The notes beneath the pieces are model-generated. The model saw nothing but the letters and a program-made list of their open reading frames with translations. It was not told the origin of the DNA and searched no databases. The position numbers and the translations under genes are program-made. DNA of 64,000 nucleotides from Gigantopelta aegis (Eukaryota; Mollusca; Gastropoda; Neomphalida; Peltospiridae): assembly GCF_016097555.1 (NCBI RefSeq), contig NC_054706.1, positions 76,332,417 to 76,396,416 on the forward strand, in the 5' to 3' direction. Position 1 is the first letter of the stretch. The number at the start of each line of letters is the position of its first letter. This document shows, piece by piece, positions 23,553-35,018 of this stretch.

Positions 23553-24370
23553 TTAAAGCCGCACACCCTAGTTCCATCCAGCGAAAATAAATTATAATTT
23601 GGTTATTCTACAAACCTGTAACACACTTAGATCACGTTTTTATCAAATGGAGTGAAAAAGAAGGTTTTATATCGATAAATACCATGGGAATCCCCATGTC
23701 CCAATTGCTTGAAATAATTTTGAAAGTTTGTATTCTGATGTCACCGGTAGATGTCGCTCGAAGCACAACAATGCCTACGTCACGACAAATTTCACAGACT
23801 TGCGGTGCGTTCGTTTCACCTCTCCTGGACATGTTCCAACTGTTCTGTCCTGGTTGTATCCCCTCTTCAGATATCGTAAGACTTAGCAAAATTATTGGTT
23901 TTAAGGGTTTGTAACGTTTTGTATTGAGACACTTACTTGTCTGAACTTTATTGTTACTGAAAATGTTCACGAACTGTGAAGAAAAATCTCACAAATGAAC
24001 AACAAATCGGATGTTGGTTGCGCGAACCGTGCACGAGAAAACAAACCGAACCAAAATGATAACGGTCACGTGATATACCAACGTCTGTGACATTGAAATG
24101 GAAATATTCTCTCTAAAAATAGATTGGACCTCGCTTGCTTAACGGTTTTTTCTTGACAGCACGTCTTGTGAAAAAATGCAAAAAAATGCATTTCGTGGTT
24201 TTACAAACATCAGGATTACCAAAAAGCACTTCAGGTGAATGGAAATGTGTATTCTAAATAATAAAATGTAAGTAAAGTGCAATTTTATTTGTGAAAAATG
24301 GGGTTTAATAGCGAAAAACAACGCCGTAATGGTTAACAAATAGCCGTAACTAGGGTGTGTCCCTTTAAAG
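23553..24370. mobile_element. TTAA-flanked MITE, about 815 bp
   Basis: Left end TTAAAGCCGCACACCCTAGTT and right end AACTAGGGTGTGTCCCTTTAA are imperfect inverted repeats bounded by TTAA. The ends resemble family R (AGGGACA) and the CCCTAGTTTTTAA unit repeated at 48.5 kb. Open frames inside have no similarity. Confidence 0.65.
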
Positions 24371-25114
24371 CTCTGTGAATGCATTTCTATTTCAAACCGA
24401 GTTTTAAATATAACTTTAGAGTTGCAAAGTGAATGACGTAGTTGTTTTTATCTTTTAAAGTACAAAAACATTTTGCCTGAGGATTTATTTAAATTTAGAC
24501 CGAATTCTTCGATTAACTGTTTACAGTTTGGTGAAAACTCATCTGCTGCTACATTATCGTCAGCGGATGCAAGGGGAAAAGAAGCGTGTTTTGCGTGAAG
24601 TTCTCTTGAATATTTCAGATCGACTTCTAAAATGTACCCCCAGGTCACGCTCAGTGTCCAAAGTCGTCCAGTCGATATCAGTAAACTCTTCTGGTGACAT
24701 GAACTCGTAGTCACAGAGAGCAAGCGGTTCTAACTTGGTGGTGGCATACAGTGAATTAACATCGAAGTACATGAGGTACCTCGTTTCTTTTTGTGTGTCA
24801 AAATCACTCATATATTTATTATTGGCTTTGGAATATCTGTGCGAAATCATCGACACACCACCCCGCAAACCTTTCTCAACGAAATCGTACATGCTCAGGT
24901 CCGTGAACAGATCGAGTTCGACATTGGTCATTTTTAAAGCAGCATCTAAAGCAAAACCCGGGAGACTTGTAATGTAACGGATCTAGTTTGTAACTTTTAA
25001 GGCACATGTCCCTAAATGATTCCATGACATCACACAATAAGAGTACGTTGACAGAAACATAAAAGTCCCATGAATTCGTCTAGTTTGTGATATGAAATTC
25101 CTTCTAAAGTTGTT

Positions 25115-25485
25115 ACCGGCGTCGTGGCAGGCTATCGGTCTACAGGCTGGTAGGTACTGGGTTCGGATCCCAGTCGAGGCATGAGATTTTTAATCAGATA
25201 CCGACTCCAAACCCTGAGTGAGTGCTCCGCAAGGCTCAATGGGTAGGTGTAAACCACTTGCACCGACCAGTGATCCATAACTGGTTCAACAAAGGCCATG
25301 GTTTGTGCTATCCTGCCTGTGAGAAGCGCAAATAAAAGATCCCTTGCTGCTAATCGGAAGAGTAGCCCATGTAGTGGCGACAGAGGATTTCCTCTCAAAA
25401 TCTGTGTGGTCCTTAACCATATGTCTGACGCCATATAACCGTAAATAAAATGTGTTGAGTGTGTCGTTAAATAAAACATTTCTTT
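25115..25485 (+). mobile_element. SINE-B, full length, with 14-bp target duplication
   Basis: Same family as 21891-22279. CTTCTAAAGTTGTT flanks it at 25101-25114 and 25486-25499. The head lacks a few bases at the very start. Confidence 0.92.
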
Positions 25486-25995
25486 CTTCTAAAGTTGTTT
25501 TGCAAAGGTGTATTCTTCGTCAGAAATGTTACTTTCAGAACAGAACAGAACTTTATTCAACTCAGATCACCAAACGGTGATGCATTGAGGTGGTTTACAA
25601 ACATATTATACAGACGGCTGCGAGCTGCGAATAAAAGTCTTTGTGGCTGGGTAACTGTGTGTCATTTAATTTATCGAATGAATCTATGTATTCATAACAA
25701 TAAGGAAGTTTACGGGTTAGCATGTCTACGTGATCGGGAAAATGTTTACTTAAATGTACAAACAGTGCTTTCCTTTGCTCATAAGATTTTTTGTCAATGA
25801 ATTGACAGATATGAGAAATTTAAAAGAGTCGACAAAAATTAGAACGTCAATGGAGATGTGGAATGCATCTGAGTTTTCTATTTGCAAACCTAGTGGACGC
25901 TTGTAGAATTAAATGCGTGTCGTACCGTTCGCCGTTATGCAAAACACACACCACTTCTTTTTCCAGTTTGAAATTTAAATTGCAGTAACCATGAC

Positions 25996-26014
25996 AGACC
26001 CCCCCCCCCCCACT

Positions 26015-26052
<38 letters not shown>
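25996..26052. repeat. C-run and CA microsatellite
   Basis: Poly-C at 26000-26010, then (CA)n, lying within the polymerase fossil. Confidence 0.95.
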
Positions 26053-26053
<1 letters not shown>

Positions 26054-26808
26054 CACACCCTAAACTCCCCCGTGAGGTGACAGAGGTCAACGTGTCTGCT
26101 GTAATCGAACTCTTTCCCGCACAAATAACGGTGAGTGGCATTGGCAAATATCCCATCTAACCTGGGGTATCAACGGGATTATCAAAAATCTCCATTATTT
26201 TTTCATATTCCTCTAAAATGCTTTCTATAAAATGTTCTGATGCATCTTTACCAGTGTAGACTTTCAGAGGTTTAGTCTATTTATCCAGTATACTTGCGAC
26301 CTTGTATGCGTACCCGCACGATACGTGCTTTTGTATTCCATTTCCTTCGGTTGCGACTTTTGTTTGACACCAAAACATTGTATCGCCTTTTCAAACGGTG
26401 GCATAGCTATTTCCGTGCATTGTTATAACAGTAGTCTTTGTGTTTGTCTAATAGATCTTCGCTGATAAATGACCACAGACACTTGCTACATATGTAATGT
26501 TGACGATCGTTGTATTCCGTGCACGATTTTAGCCCCGACAAACTTTTAATCAAATAAAAATGAACCTTTTGTGTATCGTTAAGAGTATTTTTCGTTAACA
26601 TCAGTAGATCGACGTGTCTATTGCTCACTACAACGTTGTGCACTTTGCTTATTCGTATGGGATACACGACCCTTTGTGGTGGTGAATTACTGTTGGGCAC
26701 CGTTGCAATTTCTTCATAACCATAAACATTTATTGACAAGTTATTTTTTTCAAATAAATCGATTTGTTTCAGTGTAACTGGAAATTTTATACCATGTACA
26801 TTAAAGGG

Positions 26809-27656
26809 TAGCCCGAGTACTCTGACTGTAAGAGAGCTAGACGGACATTTGGACAGTTATACGCTCTCATTACAGTCAGAGACCAACCTATGTATTTTTT
26901 TGGCAATTCTTGACAACCAAAAAGTTGGCAAAGATTCCCGCTCTAATACCACACCAATCCTATGTTTGACGTCAAATACCTTTACATCGATAATTTTCGA
27001 GTTAACTGATAAAAAAAAAATCCACATATTAATCACTAATACACATACTACAGAAAGAAATCTGACAGCACCCACATTCAGCTACGCTTCGTGACACTCC
27101 GTCGCCATAATGACAAAGCTCGGCGATCTATTTCGAGACGTAGATCACGTGATCGCCCACTGGGTGATTCCGCCTTGTGCAGCAGTTAGAGGGGCCGTCT
27201 CATACCAAGCGACGTTACAACATGGATTAGTTTCGTTTTGTGTTTCTGCGATGGAATGTGCATGCTGTAAAGAATGTTTCGAGGATAAAAGTGGACGGTT
27301 ACGTAGAACAGGAATTTGTACATAATTCAAAGGTGGGCCCAGTGCTGCACAGACATTAAGTGATGTTTTTGATGTAGGCCTAACTGTCACTCCCGAAAAA
27401 GAATTATTCGTCTGTCTCCAATGTAGTTTGACGATTCGATCCTTGGACACAAAAAACAACTGTGGAGATAAAATTTAGAAAAGTGAAAAAAAAACAGGCT
27501 CATACATAGCCACAAAACTGCCAGCCACCCCAAGTGCCCAACAAACACCAAAGCGACAGAGAGTGGTACACACGCCAAACAAGCATACCAGTCGTAGATC
27601 AAAGACTTTTTCACCTGGAGAAAAGGTGAATATAATATTGTTTCTGTGTGTGTGTC

Positions 27657-27704
<48 letters not shown>

Positions 27705-28176
27705 TCTGTGTGTGTCTCTCTGTGTGTGTGTGTTACTTTTACAAGTTTTAGATTAGTGTAACTTCATTGTATCGCCGCTTGGTATGAGACGGCCCCTCTA
27801 ACTGCTGCACAAGGCGGAATCACCCAGTGGGCGATCACGTGATCTACGTCTCGAAATAGATCGCCGAGCTTTGTCATTATGGCGACGGAGTGTCACGAAG
27901 CGTAGCTGAATGTGGGTGCTGTCGGATTTCTTTCTGTAGTATGTGTATTAGTGATTAATATGTGGATTTTCTTTATCAGTTAACTCGAAAATGATCGATG
28001 TAAAGGTATTTGACGTCAAACATAGGATTGGTGTGGTATTAGAGCGGGAATCTTTGCCAACTTTTTGGTTGTCAGGAATTGCCCAAAAAATACATAGGTT
28101 GGTCTCTGACTGTAATGAGAGCGTATAACTGTCCAAATGTCCGTCTAGCTCTCTTACAGTCAGAGTACTCGGGCTA
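26809..28176. mobile_element. Mutator-like non-autonomous transposon, long TIRs, 9-bp target duplication
   Basis: The left arm (26809 to about 27221) and right arm (about 27766-28176) are near-identical inverted repeats of about 410 bases, beginning TAGCCCGAGTACTCTGACTG. ATTAAAGGG is present immediately outside both ends (26800-26808 and 28177-28185). Very long TIRs with a 9-bp duplication are typical of Mutator-like elements. The 545-base core has a TG microsatellite and no transposase. Frames of about 70-105 residues that run through the arms show no recognisable domain. Confidence 0.85.
27640..27735. repeat. TG microsatellite
   Basis: (TG)n with TC interruptions inside the core of the Mutator-like element. 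Confidence 0.95.
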
Positions 28177-28177
28177 A

Positions 28178-28660
28178 TTAAAGGGATATTCCTGTGTCTG
28201 CTGCATTGTAACATGTTTCCGACTAATAAAATATTTCTACGATTAAACTCACAATTTAAATATATTTTCTTGTTTAGAATATCAGTGTCTGTATATTCAA
28301 TGTGTTTCTGGTCGTCTTAAAGGGACATTCCTGAGTTTGCTGCATTGTAAGATGTTTCCGACTAATAAAATATTTCTACGATTAAACTTACATATTAAAG
28401 ATATTTTCTTGTTTAGAATATCACTGTCTGTATATTCAATGTGGTTTTGGTCGTCTTAATTATATTAAATTATATTTAAGGAAATAAAATGAAATGTAAC
28501 CTAGTACAAATATTAGAACGATCAGAAACACGTTTAATATACAGTCTCTAATATTCTATGCATAAAAATATATTTGATATATAATTACAATTGTTAAAAT
28601 GTCTCTTTTAGTCGATAACATCTTAAAAATTGCAGCAAACTCACGAATGTCCCTTTAAAT
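28178..28660 (+). mobile_element. TTAA-type MITE family R, half copy followed by full copy
   Basis: 28178-28315 is a left-half copy ending in TTTCTGGTCGTCT. A copy with both ends (AGGGACATTCCTGAG ... ACGAATGTCCCTTTAA) spans 28316-28660. Its central TACGTACGAA is deleted. Confidence 0.8.
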
Positions 28661-29149
28661 TTCCTTTTATTTCCTAAAATATGTTTTTTTTCGTACGTAC
28701 GAATGAATGAATGAATCAATCAATTAATGTTTAACGACACTCCAGCACGAAAAATACATCGGTTATTGGGTGTCAAACTATGGTAATGCAAACAAATAAA
28801 GTGATGATCAACATCAATATAAAAATTCAAGATTTAAATAAAAACAGTGTAAAGAACTGTGCAAAAATACAAATATCAGAGATAGATACTGACTTTTACT
28901 CAAAATTTCAATTGTATCTCGAAGAAAACAAGGGGATTTGTGCTGTATTGGCCATTCTCAAAGAGATGTTACACCCGTGTACCACGGTGGGGTTACAGCA
29001 CGCGCAGGGGACACTTCATACATGATACTAACTAAAAATCTATGTTCATCAATGTAGTACTCAAACTCAAACATTTGTGGTCTGGTTCATGGACTATATT
29101 ATGTAGCGGACTAAATTTAGTCAGGAACATCTGGGACTTAGGGACGAAC
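28661..29149 (-). mobile_element. Family S retroposon copy 2 with duplicated flanks
   Basis: The S element (about 28700-29010, sense minus) matches 15745-16060 almost base for base. The match continues outside it, including the sequence to the left, the R element before it and 135 bases after it (29015-29149 against 16061-16195). So a composite block of about 850 bases has been copied, not the retroposon alone. Confidence 0.8.
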
Positions 29150-29500
29150 ATTCCTGAGATTGCTGCATTGTACGATTAAACTTACATATTAAATATATTT
29201 TCTTGTTCAGAATATCAGTATCTGTATATTCAATGTGTTTCTGGTGATCTTAATATTTGTAAGAAACCCAAACTGGATTTTGTCTTCAAATAAATTCGTA
29301 CGAACAAAACAAAAAAAATTAGGAAATAAAATGAAATTTAACCTAGTACAAATATTAGAAGGACCAGGAAGACGTTTAATATACAGCCACTAATATTTTA
29401 TGCAGATACATATATTTGATATTTAATTACAATCGTTAAAAAGTATCTGTTAGTCGATAACATCTTAAAAATTGCAGCAAACTCAGGAATATTCCTTTAA
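29150..29500 (+). mobile_element. TTAA-type MITE family R, 5'-truncated
   Basis: Starts at CATTCCTGAGATTGCTGCA without AGGGA and ends GCAGCAAACTCAGGAATATTCC. Confidence 0.8.
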
Positions 29501-29554
29501 GTTCGCCTTCATGTGATAAATAGTTATGTGTATGAGCCAGACTTCCTCATTAAG

Positions 29555-30150
29555 GACATATAAGTAAAATGTGGGGACATGACATACAGACAGGCAATGG
29601 GAATCCCCATGTGCACCAACTGCTCTTCTACTCGCTGGTTTGTTTCTCAAAGTATATGATTTTTTTTTTTACTAATGTGGTAAAACAAAACAAAGGAATC
29701 TTTTAACTTTCCGCTATATTGGTGATCATTGAATAACAGCAGGATTGCAGATTACACAAGAAACATCTGAAGGAATTAAATCACTTCCACACCTCGATCT
29801 ATGCATAGATTCAAAGCGACGCTGGTCTCCAAACCAAGCTGTATGACAAAAAGGGCGACTTAATTTTCCAATAGTTAACTGTCCCTTTACGACGAGCAAT
29901 ATACTTTCTTCTCCAGCTTTTATATCACATATCACAACTTCTAAAATACTAGAGCATGCTCACTGCATGCAGATTTCAAACAACACCTTATCATTCTGGC
30001 ACAGAAGTTGTTCCATCAGGGTTATGATATTCAGGAACTCCTGAGGGCATTCAAAACGTTTTATGGTGGACATTTGGAGGCTATATCTACTAAATACGAT
30101 GTATTACTGACCAAAATGATGACTGATGTTATTCTATATTTTTAAATTGT
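29555..30150 (+). mobile_element. Penelope-like reverse transcriptase fragment
   Basis: Scattered plus-strand matches in order to the RT of Penelope-like elements: MGIPMCTNCSSTR, LTFRYIGDH (FRYIDD box region), LPHLDLCIDSKRRWSPNQ, NFPIVNCPFTTSNILSSPAF, then FKTFYGGHLEAISTKYDVLL. The fragment is short and contains several frame breaks. The family assignment is from remembered motif order. Confidence 0.6.
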
Positions 30151-30211
30151 ACATACTTGTTTCCATCTCTTTGGTTAAACTGTTGCATATTTACGTCTTC
30201 GTCGTTTTAGA

Positions 30212-30510
30212 TGAATGAATGAATGAATGTTTAACGACACCCCAGCACGAAAAACACATCGGCTATTGGGTGTCAAACTATGGTAATGCAAACAAATAAA
30301 GTGATGATCAACATCAATATAAAAATTCAAGATTTAAATAAAAACAGTGTAAAGAACTGTGCAAAAATACAAATATCACAGATAGATACTGACTTTTACT
30401 CAAAATTTCAAATGTATCTCGAAGAAAATAAGGGGATTTGTGCTGTATTGGCCATTCTCAAAGAGAATGTTACACCCCTGCACCAAGATGAGGTTACAGC
30501 ACGCGCAGGG
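30212..30510 (-). mobile_element. Family S retroposon, copy 3, with 12-bp target duplication
   Basis: Same element as 39500-39808, in the opposite orientation. GTTTTAGATGAA is found at 30204-30215, overlapping the ATGA-rich tail, and at 30511-30522. Confidence 0.88.
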
Positions 30511-30599
30511 GTTTTAGATGAAGTGACGAAGTGACGGACATTACAGCTGTGGTGGCAGTACTCATTATGGGTTCCACTGGTGGGGCAGGATATTCTCAC

Positions 30600-32928
30600 T
30601 AGGGTTGGGTACCGCGAAACAAAACGTACCACGGTATACTGCGATTTTTTGTAATGTACCACGGTATACCACGGTATACCAAATTAGTAATGACATCATA
30701 CTAATCACTGCGAATCAGTGATACAATAATTGCTCAACATACAATGTCATCTATGTACCTTTAAACTTAGGGGCCAAACAAATATGACATACTACAATGA
30801 AATACCTACCAGTAGAGATTTTGACTGATTCAGTTTACACTCTATTTCCCTCTAAAGTTGAGTAACACCATTAAGCAGGATTAAACATTTCATTTAGAGA
30901 ACAGCTAATACTTATAGGTAGAACATAGTTGTAGAGCCTTGTTGTATATTAAGACCTTGTAATGTAAATGAAATAAACATAACATAAATAAATTCTGTAG
31001 TTCAATTGAACTGGAAAAATAATGAAAATTACAAAGTTTAAACGAATGTATTCTATTATCACCATTTTAATTATACCAGTAGCTATTAACTACCAGTAAC
31101 TTTTATATAGCTACTTTTATTTCAGTTGATGACCCAGGCAAACAGGTCCCTTTATGTTTTCAATTTGCTACAGTGTATTACTCGTATTGTTTAAGTTAGT
31201 TCAAGTTAAATCGTCTTAACATCAATTTAGTGATAAAAAATAGTGTTTTACGTAACGCTGTTCAGTACACTCACCCACTACCTGTAAGGCAACAAAACGT
31301 ACACACCCACCCCTCCAGCGTTACGTAGTATTTGAATAGCCCCTGATGTCTAGGACGGGTCGTAGCCCAGTGGTAAAACACTCGGTCGGACGCGTGGTAG
31401 GTCTAGGATCGATTCCAGTCGGTGGGCCCATTGGGCTATTTCTCATTCACGTATGTGCACCACGACTGGAATAGCAAAGTTCGTGGTATGTGCTACTAAT
31501 GAGAAAATGTAGTGGGTTTCCTCTCTAAGACTATATATCAAAATTACCAAACGTTTGATATTCAGTAGCCAATGTTTTTGTTCTGCTCTATATAAAGATA
31601 AAAAAAAATGTAACCTGTGCCACCCCACTAGAGGCTCTGCATACGTCCCCAATCCTCCAGATATCGTGCTATGGGCCTGTATGTTTAATCTCTTTAGTAA
31701 TGAATTCATGTTTATAGAAGAAAAACAATTTACAAACAAAATAGCCAAATAGTGTGTGTGTGTGGGGGGGGGGGGGGGGGGGTTAAGTACGTAACTCCCC
31801 TCCTGCTAACTTATAATATGTATGTTTTAAACTGAATACTGTTTATAATTGTGTTCGTATCCAACTCAAGATTATAGCCAGTCACCCAAAACAAAGATAA
31901 AGAAAACGTCATTATATGTTATTGGTCTCAAAACACTGGCGTGTGACTGTCTTTCAGACTTTCACAACTGGAAAAGAGCTCTTTCAGTTTCATAAATTCA
32001 TTGCAACGTGATCTGAGACTTTTGTATGTTTCTCTGACAGGGGCGGAGGGATGTATCATATCGATGCTAATATTATACCAGTAGACATAGCATCAATAAA
32101 TTATAATTCCCCCCACTAAATATGTTTAAAATTAAATCTGTAAACTTTTTTTTTTTTTTTACTAATAATGATTGTATATATGTGAGAAACTATGCAATCC
32201 TTATCAACGCACTCACTTCAGTAAAATGAACTCAACCATGTGACCTAGATTTTACAACAATATTTGATATGACAAAACGCTAGAAACGTGACAAATAAAA
32301 GGTGCACCTTGTTTTGCGCAGTATTTCATATTATTTGATCGCATTTTGTAGCTTTACGAGAAGCAGTTCAATATTGAATAGTAGACTGGTCACCCGGACA
32401 TGCTAATGGCGCTTATGCATACCGCGAGGCATATCTGTCGAACAAAATTGGTTGAAAGTATGTTTGGTGACTAAAAATCAACATTAAAAAACTTTCTCCA
32501 TTTTTTTCACCAAATCAAAAATTCTATTGCCAATTTTTATTATTTTTCGTAATTTGCGACATTGACGAACAACAGGGCGAGCCCTGTAAATGTCCAATAT
32601 CGCACGTGTGTTGCGAACAACAAACTCGTCATCTACCATGTTTTTATTATTGGCAACGTTTTTAGATTCTAAGATACTTTGGGAAATTCCGTTATTTTTT
32701 CAAAGATGTGTTAATGGAACACAAACAATCATTAACATTGGATGCTTTTTAAATAATTTCTCGAAATTATGTATTTTGTTTCATGACACTGATAATTTAT
32801 TTCTCGGAAATTTCCGTAAAGTTATCGTCCACGGAAAGTCCCGAAGTATACCGGTACAGTAAACAACGTACCGGTACGTACCACGACAGAAACAAATACC
32901 GGTATACCGGTAATACCGCACACCTCTA
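30600..32928. mobile_element. hAT-like transposon with perfect 8-bp target duplication
   Basis: The left end TAGGGTTGGGTACCG and the right end (reverse complement TAGAGGTGTGCGGTATTACC) are imperfect terminal inverted repeats of hAT style. ATTCTCAC lies directly outside both (30592-30599 and 32929-32936). GTACCACGGTATACC-type sub-terminal repeats occur near both ends. The 2.3-kb interior has no transposase ORF, a G-run at 31765 and a SINE-A insertion. Confidence 0.82.
31353..31575 (+). mobile_element. SINE-A, nearly full length
   Basis: Head GTCGTAGCCCAGTGGTAAAA, box-B-like GGATCGATTCC, body and CAGTAGCCAATG near the tail. Inserted in the hAT-like element. Confidence 0.85.
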
Positions 32929-33044
32929 ATTCTCACCTTTCACGAACACCAAATATTATCATCACTGTTTTGACAATGATTCATGAGTGCATGTCATCAC
33001 AGCTATATGTATTCCAATGAGCTCTGTCCTGCGCTAGTTCTGAT

Positions 33045-33300
33045 CCAGTAAACTAGACTGAGAGTGGCGGTCCTCTTTGTGGCGGTGCACAAAGGATCAT
33101 TGTCCAGTAAGGGAGTGGCAGTCCTCTTATAGACGAGGCACAAAGACAGATATTCATGTTATCAACCACTATTTTGCCGAATGCCCATCCCACTGCATTG
33201 TGCAGAGATATGGTCTTGGCGGTCTTTACCTTAGTTTTGACTCCCAATAGACGATGCATTTTTCGTGCTGGGGTGTCGTAAAACATTTGTTCATTCATTA
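33045..33300 (+). mobile_element. LINE 3'-end fragment
   Basis: GAGTGGCGGTCCTCTT and GAGTGGCAGTCCTCTT resemble the LINE region coding for EEWQSSYRR. The fragment ends in CCCAATAGACGATGCATTTTT and GTGTCGTAAAACATTTGTTC, the LINE/S tail. Confidence 0.55.
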
Positions 33301-33370
33301 TAACGGTTTTGTCGTTCAGATTTATGTCCGATGGTTTAATAACTACACCATTGAGACCGATGCCATAAAA

Positions 33371-33632
33371 CGGGCCTCGGTGCTGTCGTGGTTAAGACAT
33401 CGGACTGTGGATATAAGGCTGGTAGGTACAGGGTTCGCAGTCCGGTACCGCTCCCACCCAGAGCGAGTTTTAATGACTCGACGGGTAAGTGTAATAACTC
33501 TACACCTTCTCTCACTAACAACTAACCCACTGTCCTGGACAGACAGCCCAGATAGCTGAGGTGTGTGTGCCCATGTGCTTGAATCTTAATTGGATATAAG
33601 CACGAAATAAGTTGAAATGAAATGAATGAACA
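33371..33632 (+). mobile_element. SINE-C, full length
   Basis: tRNA-like head (CTGTCGTGGTTAAGACATCG, GGGTTCGCAGTCC), GAGCGAGTTTTAATGACTCG, and tail CTTAATTGGATATAAGCACG...GTTGAAATGAAATGAATG. Confidence 0.85.
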
Positions 33633-33724
33633 TAAAACCAAACCAAATACAAATATAGTTATTTTTACTGATCAAGAGGTTACATCTTATAAACATATAA
33701 AATAGATTGATCCGCTGGTCTTCA

Positions 33725-34076
33725 TTAGATCTTTTTCTTCTTAACCACAGGTTCGTCACAACATGCATCTGATGTCCGAGAGTTGAGTGGAGAGGAGAGA
33801 GAGTCTCCAAACAGGTCCGGGCATAAAGTCTGTCCCACGTGATACGTCCACAGTGTCAGCTCAACCTTGTGCGGCGTCCAGCGGAACTGAGGGTCTGAAA
33901 ATAACAGCGTAACCAGTTTCTGCCAGAGGGTAACGTGGGTATGGCGCAATACCCAAACTGTTTTGCAGACGTTTTCTAAAGTTAACATTTTGACCAAATT
34001 AATTACTCTATCATTACTGTATGATTTTCTCAATCCTAACCCTAAACTCAACCCATTTTCTTTCTGGAGGAGCCCC

Positions 34077-34107
<31 letters not shown>

Positions 34108-34977
34108 ACACGCTTACCCTGTTGACTGTGGTTGTATTCAATTCCATAGCGCCATACACAATTATTTTATAACTAACAGAAACACTGATAACGACAGGAA
34201 ATTAATATTTCTTTCCAGACACCCCAGTACATTCAGGACTGCGGCTGGTTGATGTCTTAACATAATACTATGGTTAGATTGACCTAAAACATTCAGTGTA
34301 TTATTGTAAATAACTTGATGGAATGGTGCGGTAATCTCTAACAAGATGTTGCTTATATTAATCTGACCTGAACTACAAATCTGACAAAACCGTTATCCAT
34401 CATCAAAACCGTATCCCTACTCAATGCAGAGTCGAATGGACATTTGATAAAATAGTTATTGATTCCACAAATCTATATCTAGCCTTGTCTATGAACATTT
34501 TCAATATCTGTACACGGCAGTCAACAGTACGTTTAACATGGGTCATGTTGTATTATAGTGGGTGATTTGAAAATAAACCTAATTACACCGTTTCGTTTGG
34601 ATCTCCCTTGTACCACCATTTGCCCAGCCATGGTGATATACTGGAATTGATGACTCCAATGGGCAAGTGTGTGACCACTATACAGGGGACAATATTTCGA
34701 AATCTGAGGTAACCGAAGTCGGTTCACGTGGTTTTTACCTAGGTAACCAATTTTTCGGTTACGTGAATTATATTTGCGTAACCTGTGGATTACCTGATCG
34801 GTTACCTCAAAGTTACGTTGAAATTATATTTTAAATACATAATTTTTAGCTCAAACATAAAGTTAAAACAAAATACAAAAGAAAACGTTTTATAAAACAG
34901 TTTCTTTAATGCTTGCAAATCGAAAGAAGTGACTTGTAGATGTTTCTTTTGTTTTCGTACGATCGTAGCGTTGTAGA

Positions 34978-35018
<41 letters not shown>

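Larger units (their letters stand above)
22447..26800 (-). mobile_element. Polinton-type family B DNA polymerase fossil with three later insertions
   Basis: Minus-strand remains of a protein-primed family B DNA polymerase of Polinton/Maverick type, in natural order. About 26740-26400 holds an N-terminal zinc-finger-like part with the Polinton-typical HVDLLML and YICSKCLWSF...HKDYC. Exonuclease-side remains lie at about 26150-25500, palm remains at 24930-24370 (YFDVNSLYATT; GYILEVDLKY), a finger/motif-B region at about 23550-23374, and the C-terminal part with the motif-C TDTNSLFME at 22960-22450. It is interrupted by a family R MITE (22984-23372), a TTAA MITE (23553-24370) and a SINE-B (25115-25485), and by a C/CA tract near 26000. 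It is clearly broken, with at least three insertions and several frame breaks. No other genes of such an element are seen nearby. It is older than the inserts. Confidence 0.8.

Noticed and set aside
27110-27325. Cys-containing frame at the inner edge of the Mutator-like TIR
   Set aside because: Most of it lies in the inverted repeat and it has no recognisable domain.
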